Notes: generated by a model from the sequence alone, not told the origin. 31,820 nucleotides of DNA from RGIG3009 sp045630285 (GCA_045630285.1 JAZQSX010000034.1:1-31820); one strand, 5' to 3'. Positions 13,489-22,069 are shown, counted from the first letter of the stretch. Numbers and translations: made by a program.

Positions 13489-15777
13489 ATGGAACAAATT
13501 ACGGCTCTGGACTTCAAAATTAAAGAAATGGCGGGGCGTATCCGCGCACTGCGTGAGCTGGAGGGCTTGTCTGTCGAGGATATGGCAATCAAGACCGGTG
13601 TGACCGTAGCGGAGTATGCGGAATGCGAAGCGGGGACGAGTGATCTGAACTTTGCGTTCATCTACCGCTGTGCTATGGCCTTGAACGTCAATGTTACCGA
13701 CATTATCGAGGGTTACAGCCCGACGCTGAAATCCTATACCGTCACCCGTTTCGGTGCCGGTCAAAAGGTGTCGCAGGCGCACGGTATGACCTATTACAAT
13801 CTGGCATACGCCTTCCGTGACCGTATTGCGGAGCCGTTGTACGTGCACAGCGTGTATGACGAAGCGGCGCAGCAGCGGGACATCGAGCTGACGACTCACG
13901 CCGGTCAGGAGTGCGATCTTATCATCAGCGGTAAGCTGAAGGTGCAGGTCGGTGAGCACACGGAGGTGCTCGGCCCCGGCGACAGCATTTATTTTGACTC
14001 CGACACACCGCACGGTATGATTGCCGTCGGCGGCGAGGATTGCGTGTTCTATGCGATCGTTTTGAACCCCACCGGTGAGCCGATCCCCGAATTGACGGCG
14101 GAAAAAGCGGTCACCGAACGGGCTACGGTACATAAGGACACGAAAGACCGCTTGTATAAGCAGTTTATTGATGTGACAGAGAACGAGAAGGGAACGCCTA
14201 CCTCGATCACCTTCAAAAACACTGAAAAATTTAATTTTGCGTTCGATTTGGTGGATGCGCTGGCGGATCGTGAGCCGGAAAAGCTGGCGATGCTGCATAT
14301 CAGCCGTGATCACACCGAACGGCGCTTCACCTTCAAGGACATCAAGAAGGCGTCCAATCAGTGTGCCAACTATTTCAAGTCCTTGGGCATCAAGAAGGGC
14401 GACCGTGTGATGCTGATCCTCAAGCGGCATTATCAGTTCTGGTTTGCTATGATCGGCCTCAACAAGCTGGGTGCGATTGCCATCCCCGCGCCGAATCAGC
14501 TCGTGGAGCACGATCTGGAGTACCGTTTCCAGGCGGCGGGTGTCAGTGCGGTGCTGTGCACGGCTGACGGCGATACCGCTCACCAGGTGGAACTGGCGGC
14601 TGAGAAGTGTCCCGATCTGAAGCATAAGCTGATCGTGGGCGGCACTCGTGAGGGCTGGCGCAGCTTTGATGAGGAGTATACCTTGTACAGCACCCATTAC
14701 AAGCGCACCGAGGATGCTCCGGGCGGCGACGACCTGATGCTGATGTTCTTCACCTCCGGTACGACGGGGTATCCCAAGATTGCAGCGCACAACTACAAGT
14801 ATGCGCTCGGTCATTTCCATACGGCACGCTATTGGCACGATGCGGACCCCGACGGCCTGCACTTCACCATTTCGGACACCGGTTGGGCGAAGGCAATGTG
14901 GGGTAAGCTGTACGGTCAGTGGCTGTGCGAGGCGGCAACCTTCGTGTATGACTTTGATCGTTTTGATGCCGCCGATATTCTGCCGATGTTTGCAAAATAC
15001 AAGATCACGACCTTCTGTGCGCCGCCGACGATGCTGCGTATGATGATCAAGCAGGATATTTCGAAGTACGATTTCTCCTCGGTGAAGCATATGACCACCG
15101 CCGGTGAGGCGCTCAACCCCGAAGTGTATCGCCAGTTTGAGAAAGCGACGGGGTTGCAGATCATCGAAGGCTTCGGTCAAACCGAAAGCACCATGATTAT
15201 TGGTAATATGGTTGGTGCTTCGCATAAGATCGGTTCAATGGGTAAACCTGCCCCGATCTACGACGTGTCGATCGTGGATCCCGACGGCAATCCCGTTCCG
15301 GTCGGCGAAACGGGTGAGATCGTCGTCAACGTGAAGAACGGCGCTCCTTGCGGCTTGTTTACCGGCTATTACAACGCTCCGGAAAAGACCGCCGAGGTGT
15401 GGCATGACGGTTACTATCACACGGGTGACACCGCGTGGCAGGATGAGGATGGCTTCTACTGGTACGTCGGTCGTGTGGATGATGTTATTAAGTCTTCCGG
15501 CTATCGCATTGGGCCGTTCGAGATCGAAAGCGTGATTATGGAATTGCCGTACGTTCTGGAATGTGGCGTATCTGCCGCTCCTGATGAGGTGCGTGGTCAG
15601 GTCGTTAAGGCGAGCATCGTGCTGGTAAACGGCACCGAGCCGACCGAGGAACTCAAAAAAGAGATTCAGGACTATGTCAAAAAGCGTACGGCTCCGTACA
15701 AATATCCCCGTATCGTGGTCTTCCGTGATAGCCTGCCCAAGACGGTCAGCGGTAAGATCCAGCGCAACAAGCTGTAA
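13489..15777 (+). CDS. Acyl-CoA synthetase fused to N-terminal XRE helix-turn-helix and cupin, copy 2
   Basis: The 762-residue protein is a paralogue of the preceding one with the same three-part layout: helix-turn-helix at about 17-77 (RIRALRELEGLSVEDMAIKTGVTVAEY...), cupin at about 140-200 (HAGQECDLIISGKLKVQVGEH...GDSIYFDSDTPHGM), and AMP-forming acyl-CoA synthetase from about 240 with MFFTSGTTGYPKIAAH, GFGQTEST, YHTGDTAWQDEDG, RVDDVIKSSGYRIGPFEIE and SGKIQRNKL. The last 100 residues are nearly the same in both copies, while the N-terminal halves differ more, so sensing may have diverged faster than catalysis. It is first in a T-box-controlled operon with P-loop ATPase, ferredoxin oxidoreductase and aminotransferase genes. 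The likely role is activation of a branched or aryl carboxylic acid to its CoA ester for reductive carboxylation; the direction is inferred from the T-box. Confidence 0.93.
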   Translation: MEQITALDFKIKEMAGRIRALRELEGLSVEDMAIKTGVTVAEYAECEAGTSDLNFAFIYRCAMALNVNVTDIIEGYSPTLKSYTVTRFGAGQKVSQAHGMTYYNLAYAFRDRIAEPLYVHSVYDEAAQQRDIELTTHAGQECDLIISGKLKVQVGEHTEVLGPGDSIYFDSDTPHGMIAVGGEDCVFYAIVLNPTGEPIPELTAEKAVTERATVHKDTKDRLYKQFIDVTENEKGTPTSITFKNTEKFNFAFDLVDALADREPEKLAMLHISRDHTERRFTFKDIKKASNQCANYFKSLGIKKGDRVMLILKRHYQFWFAMIGLNKLGAIAIPAPNQLVEHDLEYRFQAAGVSAVLCTADGDTAHQVELAAEKCPDLKHKLIVGGTREGWRSFDEEYTLYSTHYKRTEDAPGGDDLMLMFFTSGTTGYPKIAAHNYKYALGHFHTARYWHDADPDGLHFTISDTGWAKAMWGKLYGQWLCEAATFVYDFDRFDAADILPMFAKYKITTFCAPPTMLRMMIKQDISKYDFSSVKHMTTAGEALNPEVYRQFEKATGLQIIEGFGQTESTMIIGNMVGASHKIGSMGKPAPIYDVSIVDPDGNPVPVGETGEIVVNVKNGAPCGLFTGYYNAPEKTAEVWHDGYYHTGDTAWQDEDGFYWYVGRVDDVIKSSGYRIGPFEIESVIMELPYVLECGVSAAPDEVRGQVVKASIVLVNGTEPTEELKKEIQDYVKKRTAPYKYPRIVVFRDSLPKTVSGKIQRNKL

Positions 15778-15786
15778 GGTGATCGT

Positions 15787-16461
15787 ATGAAAGAACCAAA
15801 ACGACTCACCATTTTATGCGGGCATTACGGCAGCGGCAAGACCAACGTGGCAGTGAATATCGCTTATGCCTTGAAGCAGCAGCGTGAGCGGGTGACGATT
15901 GCCGACCTGGATATCGTTAATCCGTATTTTCGTACCAAGGATAGCAGCGAGGATTTCGCTGCTCGGGGTATTGGACTGATCTGCTCGGAATATGCCAACA
16001 GCAATGTGGACATTCCTGCGTTACCTCCGGAAATGTATGCGGTGACCGACGACAAGTCGCTTACCGTGGTGCTGGACATCGGCGGCGACGACCGTGGTGC
16101 CTTGGCGCTGGGACGCCTCGCCCCTAAGATCCGTGAGGAAAACGATTTTTCGATGCTGATGGTGATCAACCGTTATCGCCCGTTGACTCCGGACGCTCCG
16201 TCAACGTATGAGGTCATGCAGGAGATTGAGCAGGCGTGTGGTATTCGGTTTACGGGATTGATCAACAATTCCAATCTCGGTGCGGAAACCACCGCACAGC
16301 ACGTATTGGATTCCGTAGCGTATGCGTACGACGTGGAACGGCTCACCGGGGTACCGCTGGTGATGACCACGGCACGGCAGGATCTGTGTGCTGAACTGGA
16401 GGGAAAGGTTCCCGAACTGTTTGGCTTGGAATTACAGGCAAAAATCGGCTTTTCATGCTGA
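15787..16461 (+). CDS. MinD/ParA-like P-loop ATP-binding protein
   Basis: The 224-residue protein carries the Walker A motif GHYGSGKT (residues 12-19) and continues with NVAVNIAYALKQQRERVTIADLDIVNPYFRTKD, the deviant-Walker-type order of SIMIBI ATPases, and LTVVLDIGGDDRGALALG as Walker B. It lacks a membrane-targeting helix or partner gene of Min and Par systems. It lies between the acyl-CoA synthetase and the oxidoreductase subunits, 9 bases after the former, so it belongs to the pathway operon. A role in assembly or cofactor loading of the iron-sulfur oxidoreductase is possible by analogy with NBP35/ApbC-type ATPases, but the CxxC metal site of those proteins is missing. The function is open. 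Confidence 0.8.
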   Translation: MKEPKRLTILCGHYGSGKTNVAVNIAYALKQQRERVTIADLDIVNPYFRTKDSSEDFAARGIGLICSEYANSNVDIPALPPEMYAVTDDKSLTVVLDIGGDDRGALALGRLAPKIREENDFSMLMVINRYRPLTPDAPSTYEVMQEIEQACGIRFTGLINNSNLGAETTAQHVLDSVAYAYDVERLTGVPLVMTTARQDLCAELEGKVPELFGLELQAKIGFSC

Positions 16462-16486
16462 TATACCAATAAAGGGAGTAATGAAT

Positions 16487-16693
16487 ATGGCAAAGTTGAC
16501 GTTTAAAACTGACAACTGCAAAGGCTGCGGGCTGTGTGTAGACGCTTGCCCGAAGAAGCTGCTGCAGCTGGCAAAAGACAAGATCAACAAGAAGGGTCAC
16601 CACCCTGCGGAGATCACCGACCAGGAAGCTTGCATTGGTTGTGCGTGCTGCGCAATGATGTGTCCCGATTGCATCATCAAGGTGGAAAGGTAA
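16487..16693 (+). CDS. 2-oxoacid:ferredoxin oxidoreductase, delta (ferredoxin) subunit
   Basis: The 68-residue protein holds two [4Fe-4S] motifs, CKGCGLCVDACP and CIGCACCAMMCP, with all eight cysteines, and passes electrons between the catalytic subunits and free ferredoxin. ATG 16487 sits eight bases behind GGGAG; an ATG two codons earlier is too close to the ribosome site. Small stand-alone delta subunits are usual in four-subunit VOR/KOR enzymes. It is followed after 10 bases by the alpha subunit. Confidence 0.93.
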   Translation: MAKLTFKTDNCKGCGLCVDACPKKLLQLAKDKINKKGHHPAEITDQEACIGCACCAMMCPDCIIKVER

Positions 16694-16703
16694 GGTGAGT
16701 GAT

Positions 16704-17768
16704 ATGGCAGATAAGGTATTGATGAAAGGTAACGAAGCCATCGCCGAAGCAGCGATTTTGGCGGGTTGCCGTCATTATTTCGGTTATCCAATCACCCCTC
16801 AGACGGAGATCGCCGCCTATATGCCAAAGAAAATGCCGAAAATCGGCGGTTGCTTCCTGCAGGCGGAGAGTGAGATCGCAGCGATCAATATGGTGTACGG
16901 CGTTTCGTCCACCGGTAAGCGTGTGATGACCTCGTCCTCCAGCCCCGGTATCGCACTGAAGAGTGAGGGCCTGTCCTATCTGGCAGGTGCGGATCTTCCG
17001 GCGTTCATCGTCAACGTGCAGCGTGGCGGCCCGGGCCTCGGCGGTATTCAGCCCAGCCAGTCGGATTACTTCCAGGCGACCCGTGCCGGTGGTCACGGTG
17101 ACTTCCGTATGATCGTTCTGGATCCCGCTTCGGTGCAGGAAATGGCAGATCTGACCGTTAAGGGCTTTGAGCTGGCCGACACCTACCGTATGACGGCTAT
17201 GGTGCTGGCTGACGGTACGATGGGTCAGATGATGGAGCCTGTGAGCCTTGATTTTGATATTAAGCCGGCTCCCGAAAAGCCGTGGGCGACCACCGGCACC
17301 AAGCTGGAGCGTGAGCATAACATCGTTAACTCGCTGTTTCTCGCTCCGGAAGAACTGGAGAAGTTCAACTTCGATCGCTATGAGCGGTATAAGTACATCG
17401 AAGAGCACGAAGCCATGTACGAAGAGTACCTGGTTGACGATGCCGACATCGTGATCGCAGCGTTTGGTATTGCGGCACGTGTGTCCCGCAGCGCTGTCAA
17501 TGAAGCACGTAAGCAGGGCATCAAGGTCGGTATGATCCGCCCGATCACGCTGTGGCCGTTCCCGAAGGCGCCGTTTGAGAAGGCTGCCGAGCACGCCAAG
17601 GCGTTTATTTCGGTGGAACTGTCGATGGGCCAGATGATCGAAGATGTACAGTTAGCCACCAAGTGCAAGGCGCCGGTGACGCTGTGCAATCGTGCCGGCG
17701 GTATGATCCCGTCGCCTGAACAGGTTTTGGAAGCCATTAAGACTGCTGCGAACGGAGGTGCCAAGTAA
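16704..17768 (+). CDS. 2-oxoacid:ferredoxin oxidoreductase, alpha subunit (VOR/KOR type)
   Basis: The 354-residue protein contains GCRHYFGYPITPQTEIAAYM near residue 25, the signature of the alpha subunit, and NVQRGGPGLGGIQPSQSDYFQATRAGGHGD, typical for the 2-oxoisovalerate and 2-oxoglutarate branch. The C-terminal half has the transketolase-like domain (GIKVGMIRPITLWPFP, FISVELSMGQMIEDV). Together with beta, gamma and delta it interconverts a 2-oxo acid plus CoA with acyl-CoA plus CO2 and reduced ferredoxin. I chose ATG 16704 because AAGGTGAG lies six bases upstream. The stop shares one base with the beta start. Confidence 0.93.
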   Translation: MADKVLMKGNEAIAEAAILAGCRHYFGYPITPQTEIAAYMPKKMPKIGGCFLQAESEIAAINMVYGVSSTGKRVMTSSSSPGIALKSEGLSYLAGADLPAFIVNVQRGGPGLGGIQPSQSDYFQATRAGGHGDFRMIVLDPASVQEMADLTVKGFELADTYRMTAMVLADGTMGQMMEPVSLDFDIKPAPEKPWATTGTKLEREHNIVNSLFLAPEELEKFNFDRYERYKYIEEHEAMYEEYLVDDADIVIAAFGIAARVSRSAVNEARKQGIKVGMIRPITLWPFPKAPFEKAAEHAKAFISVELSMGQMIEDVQLATKCKAPVTLCNRAGGMIPSPEQVLEAIKTAANGGAK

Positions 17769-18526
17769 TGGTCGTATTCGATAAACCCCATGCTCTTAAC
17801 GATATGCCGATGCACTATTGCCCCGGTTGCACCCACGGTATCATTCACCGTTTGGTTGCCGAGGTGCTTGACGAGCTTGGCATCGAAGGCCGTGCCATCG
17901 GCATTGCGCCGGTTGGTTGCTCGGTTATGGCATACAACTACTTCAATTGTGATATGATCGAGGCGGCACACGGTCGTGCTCCTGCGATCGCTACCGGTGT
18001 GAAGCGTTCCGATCCCGAAAATCATATCGTTTTCACCTATCAGGGTGACGGCGACTTGGCTTCTATCGGCATGGCGGAAACGGTGCACGCCGCTGCCCGT
18101 AATGAAAATATCACCGTGATCTTCGTCAATAACGCAATTTACGGTATGACCGGTGGCCAGATGGCGCCGACCTCGTTGCCGGGCCAGGTCACCCAGACCT
18201 CGCCCTACGGCCGTGACGTCAACCATTGCGGTTATCCCATTCGGGTGTGCGAGATGCTGTCGCAGCTCGAGGGCCCGGAATATCTGGAGCGTGTGACGGT
18301 CAACAGCGTGAAGAACATTCGCAATGCGAAGAAAGCCATCAAAAAGGCGTTCCAGAATCAGCTGGACGGCAAGGGCTTCTCGCTGGTTGAGGTCGTCTCT
18401 TCCTGCCCGACCAACTGGGGTATGACGCCGCAGGCGGCACTGAAGTGGATCGACGACAATATGTTGCCGTACTACCCGCTTGGCGTGTACAAGGATCGTT
18501 CCGCAGCAAAGGAGGAAGCAAAATGA
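17768..18526 (+). CDS. 2-oxoacid:ferredoxin oxidoreductase, beta subunit (TPP-binding)
   Basis: The 252-residue protein binds thiamine diphosphate: GDGDLASIGMAETVHAAARN ... VNNAIYGMTGGQMAPT is the GDG...N motif with the metal-binding residues. Cysteines for the [4Fe-4S] cluster are seen in CPGC (18-21 region), VGCSV and SSCPTNWGMTP. The end CPTNWGMTPQAALKWI is typical for VorA/KorB. CPGCTHG replaces the more common CPGCGHG, a small change. It is tightly coupled to the alpha gene (one-base overlap) and the gamma gene (ATGA overlap, 18523-18526). Confidence 0.94.
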   Translation: MVVFDKPHALNDMPMHYCPGCTHGIIHRLVAEVLDELGIEGRAIGIAPVGCSVMAYNYFNCDMIEAAHGRAPAIATGVKRSDPENHIVFTYQGDGDLASIGMAETVHAAARNENITVIFVNNAIYGMTGGQMAPTSLPGQVTQTSPYGRDVNHCGYPIRVCEMLSQLEGPEYLERVTVNSVKNIRNAKKAIKKAFQNQLDGKGFSLVEVVSSCPTNWGMTPQAALKWIDDNMLPYYPLGVYKDRSAAKEEAK

Positions 18527-19059
18527 GCACAACACAGTTTTTGTTCTCCGGCTTCGGCGGTCAGGGTATCTTGTTTGCCGGTAAGTTTCTGGCATACAAA
18601 GGTCTGATGGAAGAAAAGCAGGTCAGCTGGCTTCCGTCCTACGGCCCGGAAATGCGCGGCGGCACCGCCAGCTGCGGTGTCATCCTCAGCGATGAGCCGG
18701 TTGGCTCTCCCATTGTGGCAAATCCCGACGTGCTGGTAGCAATGAACCTGCCTTCGTTGGATAAGTATGAGTCGGCCGTTGTCCCCGGCGGTATCATTTT
18801 TGCGGATTCGACGTTGATCGAGCGCAAGGTCACCCGTGACGATGTGACGGTCTACTATGTGCCCGCTACCCGTCTCGCTAACGAGAATGGTATGCCGACG
18901 CTTGCCAACATGATCCTGATGGGTAAGATCCTGAAGGTGCTTGGCGAGTTCAGCGAAGAGGGCCTGCGTGCGGCGCTGGGCAAGGTGATTTCCGCAAAGC
19001 GTGCTGATATGCTGGAAACCAACCTCAAAGCGATGCAGATCGGTGCCGATTTTGAGTAA
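18523..19059 (+). CDS. 2-oxoacid:ferredoxin oxidoreductase, gamma subunit
   Basis: The 178-residue protein shows FSGFGGQGILFAGKFLA near the start and PSYGPEMRGGTASC, the conserved pattern of VorC/KorC/PorG subunits, which bind CoA and contact alpha and beta. ATG 18523 follows AAAGGAGG and overlaps the beta stop. It completes a delta-alpha-beta-gamma set. Substrate class (branched-chain, aryl, 2-oxoglutarate) cannot be decided from the gamma subunit, but the aminotransferase next to it favours branched-chain 2-oxo acids. Confidence 0.93.
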   Translation: MSTTQFLFSGFGGQGILFAGKFLAYKGLMEEKQVSWLPSYGPEMRGGTASCGVILSDEPVGSPIVANPDVLVAMNLPSLDKYESAVVPGGIIFADSTLIERKVTRDDVTVYYVPATRLANENGMPTLANMILMGKILKVLGEFSEEGLRAALGKVISAKRADMLETNLKAMQIGADFE

Positions 19060-19072
19060 GGAGCGAATCAAA

Positions 19073-20137
19073 ATGGAGATCAAAATCACCAAAACCACCT
19101 GTCCCAAGGAGAAGCCGGAGGCTTCGACACTGGGATTTGGTAAGCATTTTTCGGATCATATGTTTATGATGGAGTATTCCCGTGAACAGGGCTGGCACGA
19201 TGCCCGCATCGTACCGTTTGGCTACCTGTCGTTGCATCCGGCTTCTACGGTGCTGCACTACGGCTCTGAAATTTTCGAGGGCCTGAAGGCGTACCGCCGT
19301 GCGGACGGCAAGGTGCAGCTGTTCCGCCCGCTTGAGAATATCCGCCGTATGAACCGCTCTGCGGAGCGTATGTGCCTGCCGACCATTCCGGAGGAGGATG
19401 CCCTGTACATTCTCAAGGAGTTTGTCAAGTTCGAGCAGGAGTGGACGCCTTCGGCACCGGGTACGTCGCTGTATCTGCGCCCGTTTATGTTCGGTAACGA
19501 CGAAACGCTGGGCGTGCACGCAGTGCACAACGCCACTTACATCATCATTGCGTCGCCGGTTGGCAGCTACTACAAAGAGGGCATCAACCCCGTCAAGATC
19601 ATGATCGAGGATCAGGATGTCCGTGCGGTGCGTGGCGGTACCGGTGAGGCCAAGTGCGGCGGTAACTATGCCGCCTCTAACCGTGCCGGTGAGCGTGCTG
19701 AAAAGCAGGGCTACTCGCAGGTGCTGTGGCTGGACGGTGTGGAGCGTAAATACATCGAAGAAGTCGGTGCGATGAACGTGATGTTCAAGATCAACGGTGA
19801 AATCGTCACGCCGATGCTCTCCGGTTCGATCCTACCGGGTATTACCCGTAAATCTTGCATCGAAGTGCTGAAAAAAGCCGGCTACAAGGTGTCTGAGCGG
19901 TTGTTCAGCATCGACGAGCTGGAGCAGGCAATGCAGGACGGCACGCTGGAAGAGGCTTGGGGCTGCGGTACGGCCGCTGTGGTATCGCCCATTGGCGAGT
20001 TCTGCTACAAGGGCATTCAGCATCCCGTCAACAACGGTGAGATCGGTGAAGTAACCCAAATGCTGTACGATACCCTGACCGGTATTCAGTGGGGCAAGGG
20101 CGAAGACACCTTCGGTTGGACCTGCCCGATCGACTAA
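19073..20137 (+). CDS. ilvE: Branched-chain amino acid aminotransferase
   Basis: The PLP enzyme interconverts leucine, isoleucine or valine and the matching 2-oxo acids. The 354-residue protein has LHYGSEIFEGLKAYR, YLRPFMFG, GGTGEAKCGGNYAAS with the PLP lysine, and YIEEVGAMNVMFKI followed by LSGSILPGITRKSC, the order seen in BCAT enzymes of the longer (mammalian/Bacillus) type. ATG 19073 lies behind TAAGGAGCG and 13 bases after the gamma subunit. As last gene of the T-box 2 operon, it links the oxidoreductase to amino acid synthesis. A strong terminator follows. Confidence 0.95.
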   Translation: MEIKITKTTCPKEKPEASTLGFGKHFSDHMFMMEYSREQGWHDARIVPFGYLSLHPASTVLHYGSEIFEGLKAYRRADGKVQLFRPLENIRRMNRSAERMCLPTIPEEDALYILKEFVKFEQEWTPSAPGTSLYLRPFMFGNDETLGVHAVHNATYIIIASPVGSYYKEGINPVKIMIEDQDVRAVRGGTGEAKCGGNYAASNRAGERAEKQGYSQVLWLDGVERKYIEEVGAMNVMFKINGEIVTPMLSGSILPGITRKSCIEVLKKAGYKVSERLFSIDELEQAMQDGTLEEAWGCGTAAVVSPIGEFCYKGIQHPVNNGEIGEVTQMLYDTLTGIQWGKGEDTFGWTCPID

Positions 20138-20143
20138 AAGCAC

Positions 20144-20175
20144 AACGCCGGGGCATCTTCGCCTCGGCGTTTTTC
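20144..20175 (+). terminator. Terminator of the T-box 2 operon
   Basis: AACGCCGGGGC (20144-20154) pairs with GCCTCGGCGTT (20161-20171), one G-T pair, loop ATCTTC, followed by a T-rich tract. Confidence 0.9.
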
Positions 20176-20204
20176 TTTACTTTGCGCGGCAGGTGTGCTA
20201 TACT
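20176..20204 (+). promoter_or_regulatory. Promoter of the FAD-dependent oxidoreductase gene
   Basis: TTTACT (20176-20181) and TATACT (20199-20204) are 17 bases apart, directly behind the operon terminator. Confidence 0.65.
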
Positions 20205-20227
20205 GTGTAACAAGGAATGGTGATCGT

Positions 20228-22069
20228 ATGAACGGCTTTAAAACAAGTGAGCAGCAGTTTGATTTCATCGTCGTTGGTGGCGGTTTGACCGGATTGTGTG
20301 CGGCGTTGGCGGCGGCACGACACGGCGCCAAAACGGCGCTGGTGCAGGACCGCCCCGTGCTTGGCGGCAACGCTTCGAGTGAGATCCGTATGCACGTGTG
20401 CGGTGCGACCGCCAATATGCAAAAGCCGGAATTGGCAGAGGGCGGTATTTTGCACGAACTGATGCTGTCCAACAAGCGCGTGAATACGAACTATAACTTT
20501 TCTGTCTGGGATGCGGTGCTGTTCGACGCGGCAAAGTGCGAGCCGAACCTGAAGCTGTTTCTCAACACCACGATGCACGGCGCTATGGCGGAAAACGGCG
20601 CTGTGCAGGCGATCGAATGTTATCAAATGACGACGGAGCGGAGGCTGGTTTTGTCGGCACCGCTATTTGCCGATTGCACCGGAAACGGTACGTTGGCGGC
20701 CTTTGTCGGGGCAGAATACCGCACGGGCAGTGAGGCAAAAGCGGAGTTCAACGAGCCGCATGCGCCGTCAGAGGCTAATCAAAACCGCATGGGGAATACC
20801 CTGCTGTTCAAAGCGGCGGATGCCGGGCATCCGGTGTCGTTTATTCCACCGGTGGATGCGATGAAGTTTACCGAAGAACAACTGAAATACCGCAAGCACA
20901 CGGCGGCGATCCCCGAAGAGGTGTTGAAAGGGCTGAGTGAAAGCGAATACCGTACGCTGTACGACGGATTTTGCCAGGATTACGGTTACTGGTGGGTGGA
21001 AATTCCCGGCGTGGAAGAGGATATTATTGACGAATACGAGGAAATCCGTGACCAGTTAGTGCGTGCAATCTACGGCGTGTGGGATCACATCAAAAACGGT
21101 GGCAATCACGGCGCAGAGAATTTTGAACTGGTCTGGGTGGGTATGCTGCCCGGCGTGCGTGAAAGCCGTCGTATGGTCGGTGATTATATGCTGACCGAGG
21201 CGGATATTATGACGAATCGCCGCTTTGAGGACGTTGTTGCCTACGGCGGTTGGCACGTGGACAATCACATTGCCGGCGGATTGTTTGCGTTCGACAAGCC
21301 TGCCTCCGAGGTGTTTGAGTTTGAAGGATCCTACGATATTCCGTATCGGGCCTACTGCGCAAAGGGTTTTTCCAACCTGTATGTCGGCGGACGGTGCATG
21401 AGCGCCTCCAAGCTGGCCATGGCGAGCTCCCGAGTGATGGGAACGTGCGCCATTGGCGGTCAGGCGCTCGGTACGGCGGCGGCACTGTGTGTACAGCACG
21501 GCTGCGGAATACGGGACGTTAATGTCGGCGAACTGCAACAGTTACTGCTTCGTGACGATTGCTATTTGCCCGGCATCACAAACCGTGATGCAGCGGACAT
21601 AGCACGCACGGCAACGGTCACCGCCTCGCACGAGGCAGAGGGCTTCCCTGCGGCAGAGGTGCTGTCGGGTGTCAGCCGTCGTACGGAGGACGGTCAGCCG
21701 AACCAGTGGCGCTCCGGTGGGCTTGACACAGCAGGGGAGTGGCTGGAGTTGGCCCTTGCAAAGACGGCGTGCATTCGCACGGTGCAGCTGACGTTCGACT
21801 CGGATTTTGATACTGAGAAAAAGATCACACTGTCCTCTCGCCGCCAAAAGCAGCAGAAGGATGGAATTCCCGCAGAGCTGGTGAAGGATTTCACGGTGGA
21901 GTTGTGGAAAAACGGTGCCCAGGTGGCACAGCAAAGCGTGCAAGGAAACTACCAACGCTTGTGTCGGGTGTCGTTTGACGGCGTTCTTTGTGACACGATC
22001 CGTGTGGTAGTTCAAGCGACCAACGGGTTGGCGGAGGCTCGTATTTTTGAAGTGCGTGCCTACGAATAA
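20228..22069 (+). CDS. FAD-dependent oxidoreductase with C-terminal discoidin-like domain
   Basis: The 613-residue protein belongs to the FAD_oxidored family. It begins with the dinucleotide-binding motif FDFIVVGGGLTGLCAALAAARHGAKTALVQ, then RPVLGGNASSEIRMHVCGA, typical for this family, a second FAD contact in LFADCTGNGTLAAFVGAEYR and the C-terminal FAD site FSNLYVGGRCMSASKLAMASSRVMGTCAIGGQALGTAAAL (about 385-425). Residues about 460-613 form a separate beta-rich region (TASHEAEGFPAAEVLSG...NQWRSG...GEWLELAL) that resembles an F5/8 type C (discoidin) carbohydrate-binding fold. There is no signal peptide. Relatives with this layout often lie in polysaccharide loci; the substrate here is unknown. 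Monocistronic, with its own promoter. Confidence 0.87.
   Translation: MNGFKTSEQQFDFIVVGGGLTGLCAALAAARHGAKTALVQDRPVLGGNASSEIRMHVCGATANMQKPELAEGGILHELMLSNKRVNTNYNFSVWDAVLFDAAKCEPNLKLFLNTTMHGAMAENGAVQAIECYQMTTERRLVLSAPLFADCTGNGTLAAFVGAEYRTGSEAKAEFNEPHAPSEANQNRMGNTLLFKAADAGHPVSFIPPVDAMKFTEEQLKYRKHTAAIPEEVLKGLSESEYRTLYDGFCQDYGYWWVEIPGVEEDIIDEYEEIRDQLVRAIYGVWDHIKNGGNHGAENFELVWVGMLPGVRESRRMVGDYMLTEADIMTNRRFEDVVAYGGWHVDNHIAGGLFAFDKPASEVFEFEGSYDIPYRAYCAKGFSNLYVGGRCMSASKLAMASSRVMGTCAIGGQALGTAAALCVQHGCGIRDVNVGELQQLLLRDDCYLPGITNRDAADIARTATVTASHEAEGFPAAEVLSGVSRRTEDGQPNQWRSGGLDTAGEWLELALAKTACIRTVQLTFDSDFDTEKKITLSSRRQKQQKDGIPAELVKDFTVELWKNGAQVAQQSVQGNYQRLCRVSFDGVLCDTIRVVVQATNGLAEARIFEVRAYE

Noticed and set aside
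13432..15225. 597-codon open frame on the minus strand opposite the second HTH-cupin-ligase
   Set aside because: Antisense shadow of a clearly recognisable acyl-CoA synthetase; rich in His and Arg, typical of spurious frames.
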